Part shown: positions 54,965-64,000 of the stretch, one piece after another
Numbering within the stretch: the first letter of the stretch is position 1
Layout: each line of letters opens with the position of its first letter
From: Mesorhizobium sp. AR10
Lineage (GTDB): Bacteria; Pseudomonadota; Alphaproteobacteria; Rhizobiales; Rhizobiaceae
DNA length: 64,000 nucleotides
Assembly: GCF_024746795.1 (NCBI RefSeq)
Contig: NZ_CP080524.1
Span: forward strand, 3,326,001 to 3,390,000
Direction: 5' to 3'
Translations under genes and position numbers: made by a program
Notes under the pieces: model-generated
What the model saw: only the letters and a program-made list of their open reading frames with translations
Told to the model about the DNA's origin: nothing
Database searches by the model: none

Positions 54965-55570
54965 ATGGCCCACGATCATGACCACGACAACGAACTCGAT
55001 CCTTTTGCCGCCCGGGTGCGCGCACTGGAAACTATTCTCACCCAGAAAGGGTTGATCGATCCGGCGGCGATCGACGTCATCGTCGAAACCTACGAGACAA
55101 AAATCGGCCCGCGCAACGGCGCCAAGGTTGTGGCCAAGGCCTGGGCCGATCCGGAGTTCGCCGCCAGGCTGACGCGCGATGCGACGGCTGCGATCGAATC
55201 GCTCAGCTATACCGGCCGTCAGGGTGAGCACATGCAGGCGGTCTTCAACAGCGAGGACACGCACAACCTCGTCGTCTGCACGCTCTGCTCCTGCTATCCT
55301 TGGTCGGTGCTCGGGCTGCCGCCGGTCTGGTACAAGGCGCCGCCTTACCGGTCGCGGGCGGTGATCGATCCGCGCGGGGTGCTTGAGGAATTCGGGCTGA
55401 CCTTGCCGGCGGGGAAAAAGATCCGCGTCTGGGATTCGACCGCCGAGCTGCGCTATCTCGTGGTGCCGATGAGACCCGAGGGCACCGAGGGCTGGAGCGA
55501 GGAGCAACTCGCCGATCTGGTGACGCGCGATGCGATGATCGGCACCGGCCTGGCGAGGCAACCGGCATGA
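54965..55570 (+). CDS. nthA: nitrile hydratase alpha subunit, cobalt type
   Basis: 201 residues. The metal motif CTLCSCY in [20 protein letters not shown] has Thr rather than Ser at the second position, the cobalt-type signature; the cysteines become sulfinic/sulfenic. Conserved [20 protein letters not shown] follows. Converts nitriles to amides together with the beta subunit. Stop overlaps nthB (ATGA). Confidence 0.95.
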   Translation: MAHDHDHDNELDPFAARVRALETILTQKGLIDPAAIDVIVETYETKIGPRNGAKVVAKAWADPEFAARLTRDATAAIESLSYTGRQGEHMQAVFNSEDTHNLVVCTLCSCYPWSVLGLPPVWYKAPPYRSRAVIDPRGVLEEFGLTLPAGKKIRVWDSTAELRYLVVPMRPEGTEGWSEEQLADLVTRDAMIGTGLARQPA

Positions 55571-56226
55571 ACGGGCCGCACGATCTCGGCGGGCAGATGG
55601 GTTTCGGGCCAATCGCGCCCGAAAAGGACGAGCCGTATTTCCATGCCGCTTGGGAAAGGCGGGCGCTCGGCGTGACTCTCACCGCCGGCGCCATGGGCGC
55701 CTGGAACATCGACGAGAGCCGGCACGCGCGGGAATCGCTGCATCCCGCCGACTACTATGCGTCCAGCTACTACCAGATCTGGATCAAGGCGCTTGAGGTG
55801 CTGCTCAAGCGGCACGGCTTCGTCAGCGACCGCGATCTCAAGGGCGGCCAGGCAATAGATCCTGCCGCGACACCCAAGAGGGTGCTCCAGGCGGAAAACG
55901 TGCCGGCGGCGCTGGCCAAGGGCGGACCTTGCGACCGGCCGGTCGCCACGCTGGCGCGCTTCAAGGCGGGCGATCATGTGCGGACGAAGACTTTTCATCC
56001 GACCGGCCACACCCGGCTGCCGCGCTATGCGCGCGGCAAGCAGGGAATTATCGAGGCGGTGCGCGACGCTTTCGTCTTTCCAGACAGCAATGCGCATGGA
56101 CGCGGCGAAAACCCGCAATGGGTCTATACCGTCGTGTTTGCAGGGCCGGAGATCTGGGGCGAGGGCGCCGACCCGACGCTGACCGTTTCGATCGACGCCT
56201 GGGAGAGCTATCTTGAGCCGGCATGA
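55567..56226 (+). CDS. nthB: nitrile hydratase beta subunit
   Basis: 219 residues. [20 protein letters not shown] at the start, [20 protein letters not shown], and the late [26 protein letters not shown] are nitrile hydratase beta motifs. Forms the heterodimer with NthA. The 3' end overlaps the accessory gene. Confidence 0.95.
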   Translation: MNGPHDLGGQMGFGPIAPEKDEPYFHAAWERRALGVTLTAGAMGAWNIDESRHARESLHPADYYASSYYQIWIKALEVLLKRHGFVSDRDLKGGQAIDPAATPKRVLQAENVPAALAKGGPCDRPVATLARFKAGDHVRTKTFHPTGHTRLPRYARGKQGIIEAVRDAFVFPDSNAHGRGENPQWVYTVVFAGPEIWGEGADPTLTVSIDAWESYLEPA

Positions 56227-56557
56227 GGGCACGTTGCCGGCCGGTTTCGACGAGCCGGTGTTCGCCGAACCGTGGCAGGCCGAAGCCTTCGCCATGACGG
56301 TGGCGCTGCACGACAAGGGCCTGTTTTCCTGGATCGAATGGGCTGATGCGCTGTCCGCAGAGGTGAAGAAGCCGGGTGCTGCAAGCGACGGGCATGACTA
56401 TTACGAGCATTGGCTGGCAGCACTGGAAAAGTTGCTGTCGGCGAAGGGTGTCGCCGGCAAGAGCGATGTCGACACACTCGCCGCCGCCTGGGAACGCGCT
56501 GCGCATGCCACGCCGCACGGCAAGCCGATTTTGTTGGAGAACGATCCGGGGTCCTGA
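56213..56557 (+). CDS. nitrile hydratase accessory/activator protein
   Basis: 114 residues from TTG 56213 (GGGAGAG in front). FDEPVFAEPWQAEAFAMTVA, LFSWIEWADALSAEVKK and DYYEHWLAALEKLLSAKGV match the beta-subunit N-terminus-like activator that delivers cobalt by subunit swapping (P14K/NhlE class). Third gene of a tightly overlapping operon. No amidase follows. Confidence 0.88.
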   Translation: MSRHEGTLPAGFDEPVFAEPWQAEAFAMTVALHDKGLFSWIEWADALSAEVKKPGAASDGHDYYEHWLAALEKLLSAKGVAGKSDVDTLAAAWERAAHATPHGKPILLENDPGS

Positions 56558-56672
56558 CAATAACGTACGGCCTAAACGACATCATTGGGCCAATTTAGAC
56601 TTCCTTTATGCTGCTCTGGATTTCGCTGCCTGTCCGGTTGTAAATATTGACGCTTCAGGCGACATTATTGCC

Positions 56673-57572
56673 ATGATGGAGATCGCTTCAGCGCCCTGGC
56701 CTTTACTGAAAATTGCGATCGAGCCGAAGTCGGAGGCCGATGAAGAAAAGCTGCGTATCGCCTTGTCGAGCCTTGCGGATGAGGATCTCGGCTTCCGCTT
56801 CACATGGGACGAGGAAGCTGGGCAAACAATTGTCTCCGGCAACGCCGAGCTTCAGCTTGATCTTATCATCCATCGCTTGGTTAACGAGTTCGAGGTCGCC
56901 CTGAATATCAGTGCTCCGGATGTGGCTTATCGCGAGACGATCACCCGCAAGCACGAACAGGATTACACGCACAAGAAGCAGTCACATGGGATGGGTCAGT
57001 TTGCCCGCGTGAAGCTGCTGTTCGAGCCGAATGGGCACGATCCGGAGTTCGTGTTTGTGTCGAGGATTCCCAATGGCGCGGTTCGCGATGAGCATGCCGT
57101 CGGCGTCGAAAAAGGAGTGCGCGGTGTCCTGGTCTCCGGCCCCTTTGCCGGTTCTCCGATGATCGGGTTGAAGGCGACGTTGGTCGATGGCGCCTTTCAT
57201 CAAACCGACTCCTCGGCTTTGGCCTTCGAGATCGCCGGTCGTGCCTGTTTCAGGGAAGCCGCGCCCAGGCTTGGCGTGCAACTGCTCGAGCCGATCACGG
57301 AGGTCGAGGTGGTCACGCCGGAATATTCGGTCCGCGGCATAGTCAGGGATTTGAGGGGCCGTCGCGGCAGAATTCAGGGTCAGGAAGGCCTGGGGACCGA
57401 CGTCAAGATCGACGCGTTGGTGCCGCTTACCACCATGTTCAAGCTGGAGGATACGCTGCGGTTGCTTTCGAAAGGGCAAGCGCGTTTGAGTGTCCGCTAT
57501 TTCGGATACGCCCCAGTTCCGGGGCCGTTTCCAGACGACGAACCGCCGCCCGCAGTGGCTGCCTACGGCTGA
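56673..57572 (+). CDS. EF-G-like protein made of domains III-V only
   Basis: 299 residues from ATG 56673. The start matches EF-G domain III (PWPLLKIAIEPKSEADEEKL, later AELQLDLIIHRLVNEFEVAL), then domain IV (YRETITRKHEQDYTHKKQSH, GMGQFARVKLLFEP) and domain V (LEPITEVEVVTPEYSVRGIV). The GTPase domain and domain II are absent, and no sequence like them lies upstream; the frame is open further up but with no domain-II resemblance and no good start. It is either a real G-domain-less paralogue or the tail of a deleted gene. Confidence 0.65.
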   Translation: MMEIASAPWPLLKIAIEPKSEADEEKLRIALSSLADEDLGFRFTWDEEAGQTIVSGNAELQLDLIIHRLVNEFEVALNISAPDVAYRETITRKHEQDYTHKKQSHGMGQFARVKLLFEPNGHDPEFVFVSRIPNGAVRDEHAVGVEKGVRGVLVSGPFAGSPMIGLKATLVDGAFHQTDSSALAFEIAGRACFREAAPRLGVQLLEPITEVEVVTPEYSVRGIVRDLRGRRGRIQGQEGLGTDVKIDALVPLTTMFKLEDTLRLLSKGQARLSVRYFGYAPVPGPFPDDEPPPAVAAYG

Positions 57573-57740
57573 CAGTTTTTTACCGAGACCTGATTTCGGA
57601 AGAAGGGATTTTGTTCCCTTTACGTTCTTGTTTTTGACTGATAGCTTATTCCGTTGTAGGCGCTGCGTTCGCCGCCGACTGCGGCAGATATGCCGGCGGC
57701 CAAGCTTGTCTTTCTCTCGCGAATCCGGTCTGTCGAACCG

Positions 57741-58868
57741 ATGGAATTCTCTCCCCAACAGGATGAGGCGCTGCAGGCGGTGGCGCGCTGGCTCAAGGAA
57801 GGCCGGCCGCAGATCTTCCGGCTGTTCGGCTATGCCGGCACCGGCAAGACGACGCTGGCGCGTTATTTCGCCGAGCATGTCGAAGGCCAGGTGCAGTTTG
57901 CTGCCTTCACCGGCAAGGCGGCGCAGGTGCTGCGTTCCAAGGGCGCGGTCAATGCCCGCACCATCCATTCGCTGATCTACCGGCCGAAGGGCGAGGAATC
58001 GGTGTCGGACGAGGTTACCGGCAAGACCTCGATGACGCCGACCTTTTCGCTCAATCGGCAAAGCCCGATCTCACGGGCCAAGCTTGTCGTCATCGACGAA
58101 TGCTCGATGGTCGACGAGCAACTCGGCCGCGACCTGATGAGCTTCGGCACGCCGATCCTCGTTCTGGGCGACCCCGGCCAGTTGCCACCTATCTCGGGCG
58201 GCGGTTTCTTCACCGACCATGAGCCGGATGTCCTGCTCACCGAAATCCACCGGCAGGCGCGCGACAACCCGATCATCCGGCTGGCGCTCGACGTGCGCGA
58301 GGGCCGCGAGTTCATGCGCGGCGACTATGGCACGGCGCAGGTGATCGGCAAGGAAGACGTCACCCAGGAGCTGGTGCTGAAGGCGGACCAGGTGCTGGTC
58401 GGCACCAACCGCACGCGGCGCCGCTACAATCAGCGGCTGCGCGAGCTGAAAGGGTTCAATGCCGACTATCCGCAGGCCGGCGACAAGCTGGTCTGCCTGC
58501 GCAACGACCCGGCCAAGGGGCTGCTCAACGGCTCGCTGTGGAAGGTGATGACCTCGTCGCGCGAGACGGTGAAGCCCGGCATCAATCTGCTGGTGTCACC
58601 GGAGGAGGACGATCCGGATCGCGGTGTCGCCAAGATCAAGTTGCTCAAGGCGGCGTTCGAGGATCCGGACGCCGATATCCCCTGGCAGCAGAAAAAGCGC
58701 TTCGACGATTTCGATTACGGCTACGCGCTGACCGTGCATAAGGCGCAGGGTTCGCAGTGGAACAACATCGTGCTTTTCGACGAAAGCTGGGCGTTCAAGG
58801 AAACCCGCCAGCGCTGGCTCTACACCGCGATCACACGGGCGGCCGAGCGTTTGACGATAGTGCGATAG
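57741..58868 (+). CDS. RecD/Dda-like ATP-dependent DNA helicase
   Basis: 375 residues. Walker A FRLFGYAGTGKTTLARYFAE near 28, IHSLIYRPKGEESVSDEV, Walker B VVIDECSMVDEQLGRDLMS, LVLGDPGQLPPISGGGFF, and the C-terminal YALTVHKAQGSQWNNIVLFD and WLYTAITRAAERLTIV, all superfamily 1B helicase motifs. Resembles stand-alone RecD-like or phage Dda helicases. No nuclease partner adjacent. ATG 57741 is the conserved start. Confidence 0.9.
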   Translation: MEFSPQQDEALQAVARWLKEGRPQIFRLFGYAGTGKTTLARYFAEHVEGQVQFAAFTGKAAQVLRSKGAVNARTIHSLIYRPKGEESVSDEVTGKTSMTPTFSLNRQSPISRAKLVVIDECSMVDEQLGRDLMSFGTPILVLGDPGQLPPISGGGFFTDHEPDVLLTEIHRQARDNPIIRLALDVREGREFMRGDYGTAQVIGKEDVTQELVLKADQVLVGTNRTRRRYNQRLRELKGFNADYPQAGDKLVCLRNDPAKGLLNGSLWKVMTSSRETVKPGINLLVSPEEDDPDRGVAKIKLLKAAFEDPDADIPWQQKKRFDDFDYGYALTVHKAQGSQWNNIVLFDESWAFKETRQRWLYTAITRAAERLTIVR

Positions 58869-58921
58869 GCCGGGAGACGGAACCGCTTCCAGACGGAAAC
58901 ATCATGGTCTAGTTTCCGATC

Positions 58922-59542
58922 ATGGCGCGGGTCTTCAAACAGGCTGTCAGTCTCGGACCCGTTTGCCGGGGAAAATTCCATATCAAGAAAGTCCTGGCCT
59001 ACGGCGGAAAACGCGGCGTCTTCGACGGGCAGGTCACGCCGCCGTCGGCTCTGATCGAATATTTGCGACGGGATTTTGTCGGAATGTTCGAGCGCGACGA
59101 TTTGTATATCGAGAACAAAAGGGTCTTCAACCGCCGTTTCGGCACCAACCACATTCACGAATTTCCCGAGGACGTGACCGAAGCGACGCTGGATCTATTG
59201 TATCCGGAAGCGCGCCGGAAACACGATGTCTGGTGCGCGAACACGAGGAAGGCACTGACCTGCGGGCTCTCGACCTTGTTCGTGTTGAGCCGGCCCGTGG
59301 CGAAGCCCGATCTGGCCGAGATCACAGACCTTGTTCAGGGAATGGCGCCGCGCAGAAAGTTCCTGCTGCTGCCATCTCCCGAAGACGACAGCGGCGACGA
59401 TTGGACAGGCAATCACGCATTGTGGCGGGATCATTTGTCTCGCTTCATGATCCGTCCGCCATTGCTGACAAGGGCAAAATTTTGGATTCATCAAATGCGC
59501 AAGAACCGGCACCGCAGAAAGGCCAGATCGGCTGGCGCGTGA
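58922..59542 (+). CDS. DUF1796-like putative papain-type peptidase
   Basis: 206 residues. FKQAVSLGPVCRGKFHIKKV resembles the SLGxxC opening of DUF1796 putative cysteine peptidases; GVFDGQVTPPSALIEYLRRD, DDLYIENKRVFNRRFGTNHI HEFP and a late HALWRDHL fit the same outline. The assignment rests on weak memory of the family. Ends in a basic tail RKNRHRRKARSAGA. Orphan gene. Confidence 0.5.
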   Translation: MARVFKQAVSLGPVCRGKFHIKKVLAYGGKRGVFDGQVTPPSALIEYLRRDFVGMFERDDLYIENKRVFNRRFGTNHIHEFPEDVTEATLDLLYPEARRKHDVWCANTRKALTCGLSTLFVLSRPVAKPDLAEITDLVQGMAPRRKFLLLPSPEDDSGDDWTGNHALWRDHLSRFMIRPPLLTRAKFWIHQMRKNRHRRKARSAGA

Positions 59543-59548
59543 TTCTCA

Positions 59549-59950
59549 TCACGTTTGGGCAATCGGACTGGCGCCGAGCCATTGCCAGGCGGCTGCTTCG
59601 TCTTGGGCTGTGAAATGCCTGAGTTCGGGCAGTGAAGCAGCGAAGAAGCCTTGGGCGTAGGGTATCCAGTCCGGCTCGCCGATCGCCGCGCAGCGGCCGA
59701 CATGCGCCACCGCATGGGCCGTGCCCTGTTCGAGCGTCTCGTCCGACATGTCTGCCCAGTCGACGCCATCGTGATCTACCAGGCGCACCAGCACGTCGAT
59801 TTTGGAATGCAGGGCGTAGGCAGCCTCCAGCAGGCCGAACAGGTTTTCCGCGTCGGCCGCTGTGACATGGCCGACGACGTCGATGGCAAAGAGGTCTTCA
59901 CGGTTGGTATCGATACGGCGGATCGCCGGTACGGAGTCGAGAAAATTCAT
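59549..59950 (-). CDS. SpoIIAA/STAS-like domain protein
   Basis: 133 residues from ATG 59950 (GAGGAC in front). RREDLFAIDVVGHVTAADAE-like N-terminus (IDTNREDLFAIDVVGHVTAA), KIDVLVRLVDHDGVDW and DWIPYAQGFFAASLPELRHF fit the SpoIIAA-like (CRAL-TRIO/STAS) family. Function unknown; usually a soluble lipid- or protein-binding domain. Much longer frame upstream is a shadow of pdxJ. Confidence 0.75.
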   Translation of the reverse strand: MNFLDSVPAIRRIDTNREDLFAIDVVGHVTAADAENLFGLLEAAYALHSKIDVLVRLVDHDGVDWADMSDETLEQGTAHAVAHVGRCAAIGEPDWIPYAQGFFAASLPELRHFTAQDEAAAWQWLGASPIAQT

Positions 59951-60059
59951 TGGCTGTCCTCTGCTTGCAGGTCGATACCTGACTGGAACACCCGAAACCC
60001 CCTGTCTGTTCCCGTCAAAGCCAGTATAGATGCGCTGCCAAAAACCGGATCCAAAGCCC

Positions 60060-60800
60060 ATGCCTGCAAAGCTTTCCGTCAATCTCAACGCCATCGCCAT
60101 GCTGCGCAACCGGCGCGACCTGCCGTGGCCGAGCGTGATCGGGCTCGGTCGCCTTGCCCTTGCCGCCGGTGCGCATGGGCTGACGGTGCATCCGCGCCCC
60201 GACGAAAGGCACACGCGGCACTCCGACTTGCCGGAGATAAGGGCGCTGATCGACGACGAGTTTCCCAAGGCGGAGTTCAACATCGAGGGCTATCCGAACG
60301 AGGATTTCCTGGCGCTTGTGGAAAAGCACCAGCCGGAACAGGTGACGCTGGTGCCGGACGATCCTGCCCAGGCGACCTCCGATCATGGCTGGAACTTTGC
60401 CGCCGAGGCTGCGTTCCTCACTCCCATCGTCAGGCGCCTGAAAAAGGGGGGCTTTCGTGTATCGCTGTTTTCCGATTCCGACCCTGAAGGCGTGACGGCC
60501 GCGCGTGATACCGGCGCCGACCGGGTCGAGCTCTATACGGGTCCTTACGGCAGCTATCATTCCGATACCGCAAAGGCAGCGAAGGAGCTGGAAAGATTGG
60601 GAAAAACCGCCGACGCCGCACTTGCCGCCGGGCTCCAGGTCAATGCCGGGCACGATCTGGTGGTGAAGAACCTGCCGGCACTGGTAAAGCGCATCCCGGC
60701 ATTGGCCGAAGTGTCGATAGGACATGGGTTGACAGCCGATGCGTTGGAGTATGGCATGGCCGGTACGGTGGGACGGTTTCTCGGGGCATGCGGGTGGTAG
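60060..60800 (+). CDS. pdxJ: pyridoxine 5'-phosphate synthase
   Basis: 246 residues. [40 protein letters not shown] and [20 protein letters not shown] are PdxJ motifs. It joins 1-deoxyxylulose 5-phosphate and 3-amino-2-oxopropyl phosphate in vitamin B6 synthesis. ATG 60060 is preferred to an upstream ATG at 60030. Confidence 0.95.
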   Translation: MPAKLSVNLNAIAMLRNRRDLPWPSVIGLGRLALAAGAHGLTVHPRPDERHTRHSDLPEIRALIDDEFPKAEFNIEGYPNEDFLALVEKHQPEQVTLVPDDPAQATSDHGWNFAAEAAFLTPIVRRLKKGGFRVSLFSDSDPEGVTAARDTGADRVELYTGPYGSYHSDTAKAAKELERLGKTADAALAAGLQVNAGHDLVVKNLPALVKRIPALAEVSIGHGLTADALEYGMAGTVGRFLGACGW

Positions 60801-60848
60801 AGATGAGAGCCTCGCGTTGCCGGCATGACAGCCATAACGCGGCGGCAC

Positions 60849-60877
60849 TTGATATTGCATTGCAGCAAGCGTAGAGC
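60849..60877 (+). promoter_or_regulatory. possible kup promoter
   Basis: TTGATA (60849-60854), 17-base spacer, TAGAGC (60872-60877), 27 bases before the kup start codon. The -10 is only a fair match. Confidence 0.35.
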
Positions 60878-60903
60878 ACCGCGCGCATATCGGAGTGTCG
60901 CCC

Positions 60904-62823
60904 ATGGCCCTTGCCAATGCTGGTAGTGAGGCAGAACCCGTCGAACAATCGAGCCATCCAGAGATCGAACAGCACAGCACCAAGGTGTTGATGCTGGGCG
61001 CGCTCGGTGTGGTTTATGGCGATATCGGCACTAGCCCGATTTACGCGTTCCGTGAGGCATTGCATGCATCATCCGGCGGCAATGTCGCCGAGCGCGGCGA
61101 CATTCTCGGCGTGCTGTCGCTGATCATCTGGTCGCTGGCCATTATCGTCACCATCAAATACATCATGTTCGTGCTAAGGGCCGACAACCGCGGTGAGGGC
61201 GGGGTGCTGTCGCTAATGGCACTGGCACGCGGCAGTTTGCCGAAGCGGTCGGCATTGATCCTCGGCGTCGGCATAGTCGGCGCCTCGCTGTTCTTTGGTG
61301 ACGCCGTCATCACGCCGGCAATCTCGGTGCTTTCCGCGGTCGAGGGCATGAATGTCGTCACGCCGACGTTTCAGCCCTATGTGGTGCCGCTGACATTGCT
61401 CATTCTCGCCATGGTGTTCGCGGTGCAACGGTTCGGCACGGGCGGCGTGGGCTTGGTGTTCGGCCCGGTGACGGCCGTATGGTTCCTGGCCATCGGGCTT
61501 TCCGGCCTGAACCACATCATGGACGACCCGGAAATCCTGCTGGCGGTCAGCCCGCACTACATCGTTGCCTTCCTGATCAATTCGCCTGACGTCGCCTTCG
61601 TTACGATAGGTGCTATCTTCCTGGCCGTCACCGGCGCCGAGGCGCTCTATGCCGATCTTGGCCATTTCGGGCGCAAGCCCATCGTGCTCGCCTGGCTGGC
61701 GATCGTGTTCCCTTGCCTGCTGCTCAACTATGCCGGGCAGGGCGCGTTCGTGCTGGCGCATGGTGGCGTCGTCGGGCATCCCTTCTTCGAGATGAACCAG
61801 GGATGGACGCTTATCCCGATGGTGGTGCTGGCGACGGCGGCAACCGTGATCGCCAGCCAGGCGGTGATTTCCGGCGCCTTTTCGCTGACCAGGCAGGCGG
61901 TGCAGCTCAACATGCTGCCGCGGCTGGAAATCCTGCATACGTCGGAAAGACAATCCGGCCAGATCTACATGCCGCGCGTCAATCTGCTGCTGGCGCTGAC
62001 GGTGATGCTGCTGGTCGTCGGTTTCGGCGAATCGAGCAGGCTTGCCTCGGCCTACGGTATTTCAGTCACCGGCAACATGCTGGTGACGACGGTTCTGCTC
62101 TTTGTCGTTATGACCCGTATCTGGAAATGGCGGCTCTGGGTGGCAGTTGCGATGACGGCGTTGTTCGCCTTCATCGATATAGGCTTCTTTGCCTCCAACA
62201 TCGTCAAGGTTTTCGAAGGCGGCTGGGCTTCGCTGGCAGTGGCCTTTGCCGTCATTTTGGCCATGTGGACCTGGGTGCGGGGCAGCCGCTATCTGTTCGA
62301 CAAGACCCGCCGCAACGAGATCCCGCTCGATTTCTTGGCTGGCAATCTGTTGAAGAAGAAGCCGCAACTGGTTTCGGGCACGGCCGTGTTCCTGACCAGC
62401 GATCCGCTCAGCGCCCCGACCGCGTTGATGCACAGCCTGAAGCACTACAAGGTGCTGCACGAACAGAACGTCATCCTTTCGGTGGTGACGGCGCCGCAGC
62501 CGGTGGTGCCCGACAGCGAACGCGTCAAGATGGAGACGGTCAACGAACTGTTCATGCGGGTGACGCTGACCTTCGGTTACATGGAACAGCCCAACATTCC
62601 ACGCGCGCTGGCGATCTGCCGCAAGCAGGGCTGGAAGTTCGATATCATGACCACGTCGTTCTTCCTGTCGCGGCGCTCGCTCAAGGCCTCGCCCAATTCC
62701 GGCATGCCGGTGTGGCAGGACAAGTTGTTCATCGGACTGGCGCGCACGGCGGCCGATGCAACGGAGTATTTCCAGATCCCGACCGGGCGCGTGGTCGAGA
62801 TCGGAACGCAGGTGGCGATTTGA
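60904..62823 (+). CDS. kup: Kup-type low-affinity potassium transporter
   Basis: 639 residues, about twelve helices. [20 protein letters not shown] near residue 33 and [20 protein letters not shown] are Kup signatures; the C-terminal 150 residues are cytosolic ([20 protein letters not shown]). K+/H+ symport. ATG 60904 has GGAG eight bases upstream; a GTG at 60895 is less likely. Confidence 0.95.
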   Translation: MALANAGSEAEPVEQSSHPEIEQHSTKVLMLGALGVVYGDIGTSPIYAFREALHASSGGNVAERGDILGVLSLIIWSLAIIVTIKYIMFVLRADNRGEGGVLSLMALARGSLPKRSALILGVGIVGASLFFGDAVITPAISVLSAVEGMNVVTPTFQPYVVPLTLLILAMVFAVQRFGTGGVGLVFGPVTAVWFLAIGLSGLNHIMDDPEILLAVSPHYIVAFLINSPDVAFVTIGAIFLAVTGAEALYADLGHFGRKPIVLAWLAIVFPCLLLNYAGQGAFVLAHGGVVGHPFFEMNQGWTLIPMVVLATAATVIASQAVISGAFSLTRQAVQLNMLPRLEILHTSERQSGQIYMPRVNLLLALTVMLLVVGFGESSRLASAYGISVTGNMLVTTVLLFVVMTRIWKWRLWVAVAMTALFAFIDIGFFASNIVKVFEGGWASLAVAFAVILAMWTWVRGSRYLFDKTRRNEIPLDFLAGNLLKKKPQLVSGTAVFLTSDPLSAPTALMHSLKHYKVLHEQNVILSVVTAPQPVVPDSERVKMETVNELFMRVTLTFGYMEQPNIPRALAICRKQGWKFDIMTTSFFLSRRSLKASPNSGMPVWQDKLFIGLARTAADATEYFQIPTGRVVEIGTQVAI

Positions 62824-62857
62824 GGGTCTCGAATCCATAGATCATCGCGGAGGGGGC

Positions 62858-63898
62858 ATGAGCGGCGAACTGGTGCTTGTTACCGGCGGATCGGGTTTCC
62901 TCGGCGCCCACTGCATCCTGGCTCTGCTCGATGCTGGCTACCGTGTGCGCACGACGGTGCGATCGAGCACGCGTGAAGCCGATGTTCTCGCCATGCTCAG
63001 GGTGAGCGGCACCGAGCCCGGCGAGACGCTTTCCTTTGCCTATGCCGATCTGATGACCGACACGGGTTGGCCGGAAGCAGTCGCCGGATGCGAGTATGTT
63101 CTTCATGTCGCTTCGCCGTTCCCGCCCGGTGTGCCCAAGCATGAAGACGAGCTGATCATTCCGGCTCGCGAAGGGGCCCTGCGCGTGCTGCGGGCCGCGC
63201 GCGATGCAGGCGTCAAGCGTGTCGTTCTCACCTCGTCCTTTGCTGCCGTAGGCTATGGCCAGGTGCCGGTAGCCGGCCACCCTTTCACGGAAGAGAACTG
63301 GACCGACCTGACGGCCAAGGTGAGCGCCTATGTGAAATCGAAAACACTGGCGGAGCGGGCGGCCTGGGATTTCATTGCCGGTCAAGGCGGCGCGTTGGAG
63401 TTGGCGGTCGTCAACCCGGTCGGGATATTCGGACCGGTCCTGGGACCGGATCATTCGACCTCCACGGAGTTCATAAGACGCCTGCTGGACGGCGAGATGC
63501 CAGGTCTGCCACGCATGCTGTTCGGGGTGGTCGACGTGCGGGACGTAGCCGATCTGCATCTGCGCGCCATGACCAATCCGCTTGCCAAGGGCGAGCGGTT
63601 CCTGGCTATCAGCGGTGATTTCATGACGATGCTGGAAATTGTACAAACGCTGAGAGCGCGGATGGGTGATGCGGCGTCGCGCGTTCCAACGAGAGTGCTG
63701 CCGGATTGGCTGGTGAGGCTCGTGGGTCTATTCGACGGGCAAGCGGCCCAAATCGTGACGGAGTTGGGCAAGGCCAGGAACGCAACGAGTGCGAAGGCCA
63801 CGCGCCTGCTCGGTTGGGCGCCGCGTTCACGGGAAGACGCCCTCGTTGCGACCAGCGAAAGCCTGATCCAGCTGGGGCTGATCAAGAAATCGAAATAG
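62858..63898 (+). CDS. NAD(P)-dependent aldehyde reductase/epimerase (extended SDR)
   Basis: 346 residues. LVLVTGGSGFLGAHCILALL is the Rossmann GxxGxxG site; TSSFAAVGYG and YVKSKTLAERAAWDF hold the catalytic Ser and YxxxK. The pattern is that of the dihydroflavonol-4-reductase-like branch of aldehyde reductases. ATG 62858 follows GGAGGGGG. It starts 34 bases after kup; whether they share a promoter is unclear. Substrate unknown. Confidence 0.87.
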   Translation: MSGELVLVTGGSGFLGAHCILALLDAGYRVRTTVRSSTREADVLAMLRVSGTEPGETLSFAYADLMTDTGWPEAVAGCEYVLHVASPFPPGVPKHEDELIIPAREGALRVLRAARDAGVKRVVLTSSFAAVGYGQVPVAGHPFTEENWTDLTAKVSAYVKSKTLAERAAWDFIAGQGGALELAVVNPVGIFGPVLGPDHSTSTEFIRRLLDGEMPGLPRMLFGVVDVRDVADLHLRAMTNPLAKGERFLAISGDFMTMLEIVQTLRARMGDAASRVPTRVLPDWLVRLVGLFDGQAAQIVTELGKARNATSAKATRLLGWAPRSREDALVATSESLIQLGLIKKSK

Positions 63899-63904
63899 TG
63901 GTGC

Positions 63905-63935
63905 GGGAAGCCGAACTCTAGGAATTCGGCTTCCC
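63905..63935. terminator. convergent hairpin
   Basis: Eleven-pair stem GGGAAGCCGAA/TTCGGCTTCCC with nine-base loop, between the reductase stop and the next, convergent gene. No T-run, but very stable. Confidence 0.65.
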
Positions 63936-63946
63936 CATCACAGATG

Positions 63947-64000
63947 TTAGCCGGCCAATGCGACCTTGTTGGCCTCGAGGAACTGCTTCAGCGTTTGCGG
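63947..64000 (-). CDS. C-terminal end of an unidentified gene
   Basis: The minus strand is open from the window edge to TAA at 63947-63949, ending PQTLKQFLEANKVALAG. Seventeen codons are too few to name the product. Confidence 0.45.
   Translation of the reverse strand, partial: PQTLKQFLEANKVALAG

Overview
The window is high-GC chromosomal DNA from an alphaproteobacterium of the Rhizobiales, most likely Mesorhizobium or a close Phyllobacteriaceae relative. The best single proof is a circularly permuted two-piece tmRNA gene (about 22366-22684, minus strand) that encodes the rhizobial-type tag ANDNYAEARLAA. CobF, alpha-type SspB, the hflK-hflC-DUF2065-degP block and typical rhizobial intergenic palindromes agree with this. 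Most of the window is core or lightly accessory chromosome. I see no insertion sequence, prophage, CRISPR array or tRNA.

Layout. 1-9.5 kb is accessory and partly decayed: the 3' end of a PQQ glucose dehydrogenase, an MHYT-GGDEF-EAL protein, a broken small gene, a SAM methyltransferase beside a frameshifted cytochrome P450, a Tat-type dienelactone hydrolase, and an RhtA-like exporter divergent from an Lrp-type regulator that is broken by a 16-bp tandem duplication. 9.5-17 kb holds a thioesterase, a GlcD-type FAD dehydrogenase, a giant AsmA protein and the sspB operon. 17-22 kb holds two regulator/exporter pairs (TetR/Bcr-type MFS and MocR/DMT), each with a clear palindromic operator, then a possible small RNA and a GNAT gene. 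22-29 kb holds ssrA, DUF2853, thyA, a molybdate module (mop, modABC, HTH-only modE, two Mo-box-like sites), cobF and folA, the latter preceded by a DUF4424 remnant.

29-39 kb is membrane proteolysis and housekeeping: hflK-hflC-DUF2065-degP, a RimJ-type acetyltransferase, serB, miaA, a diguanylate cyclase and a HerA-like ATPase. 39-45 kb carries an XRE-cupin regulator, a flavin monooxygenase and a LysR-tmpA-tmpB cluster that I read as degradation of 2-trimethylaminoethylphosphonate to glycine betaine and phosphate. 45.3-48 kb is ilvIH, preceded by a 17-residue leader peptide (MKTALILVVGRRVGKAV) and an intrinsic terminator, i.e. an attenuator. An ArsR/desaturase pair with twin operators, a LysE exporter and an RND pump follow. 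55-57.6 kb holds a cobalt-type nitrile hydratase operon and an EF-G-like gene with no GTPase domain. The end carries a RecD-like helicase, pdxJ, kup and an NAD-dependent reductase.

The most interesting points are the ilv attenuator whose leader ORF may be leaderless, the tmpAB cluster with its palindromes, the G-domain-less EF-G paralogue, the split Mop/ModE molybdate sensing, the structured RNA candidate near 21.7 kb, and three frame-breaking indels within about 5 kb. All assignments come from reading the sequence and recalling family motifs; no database search was run.
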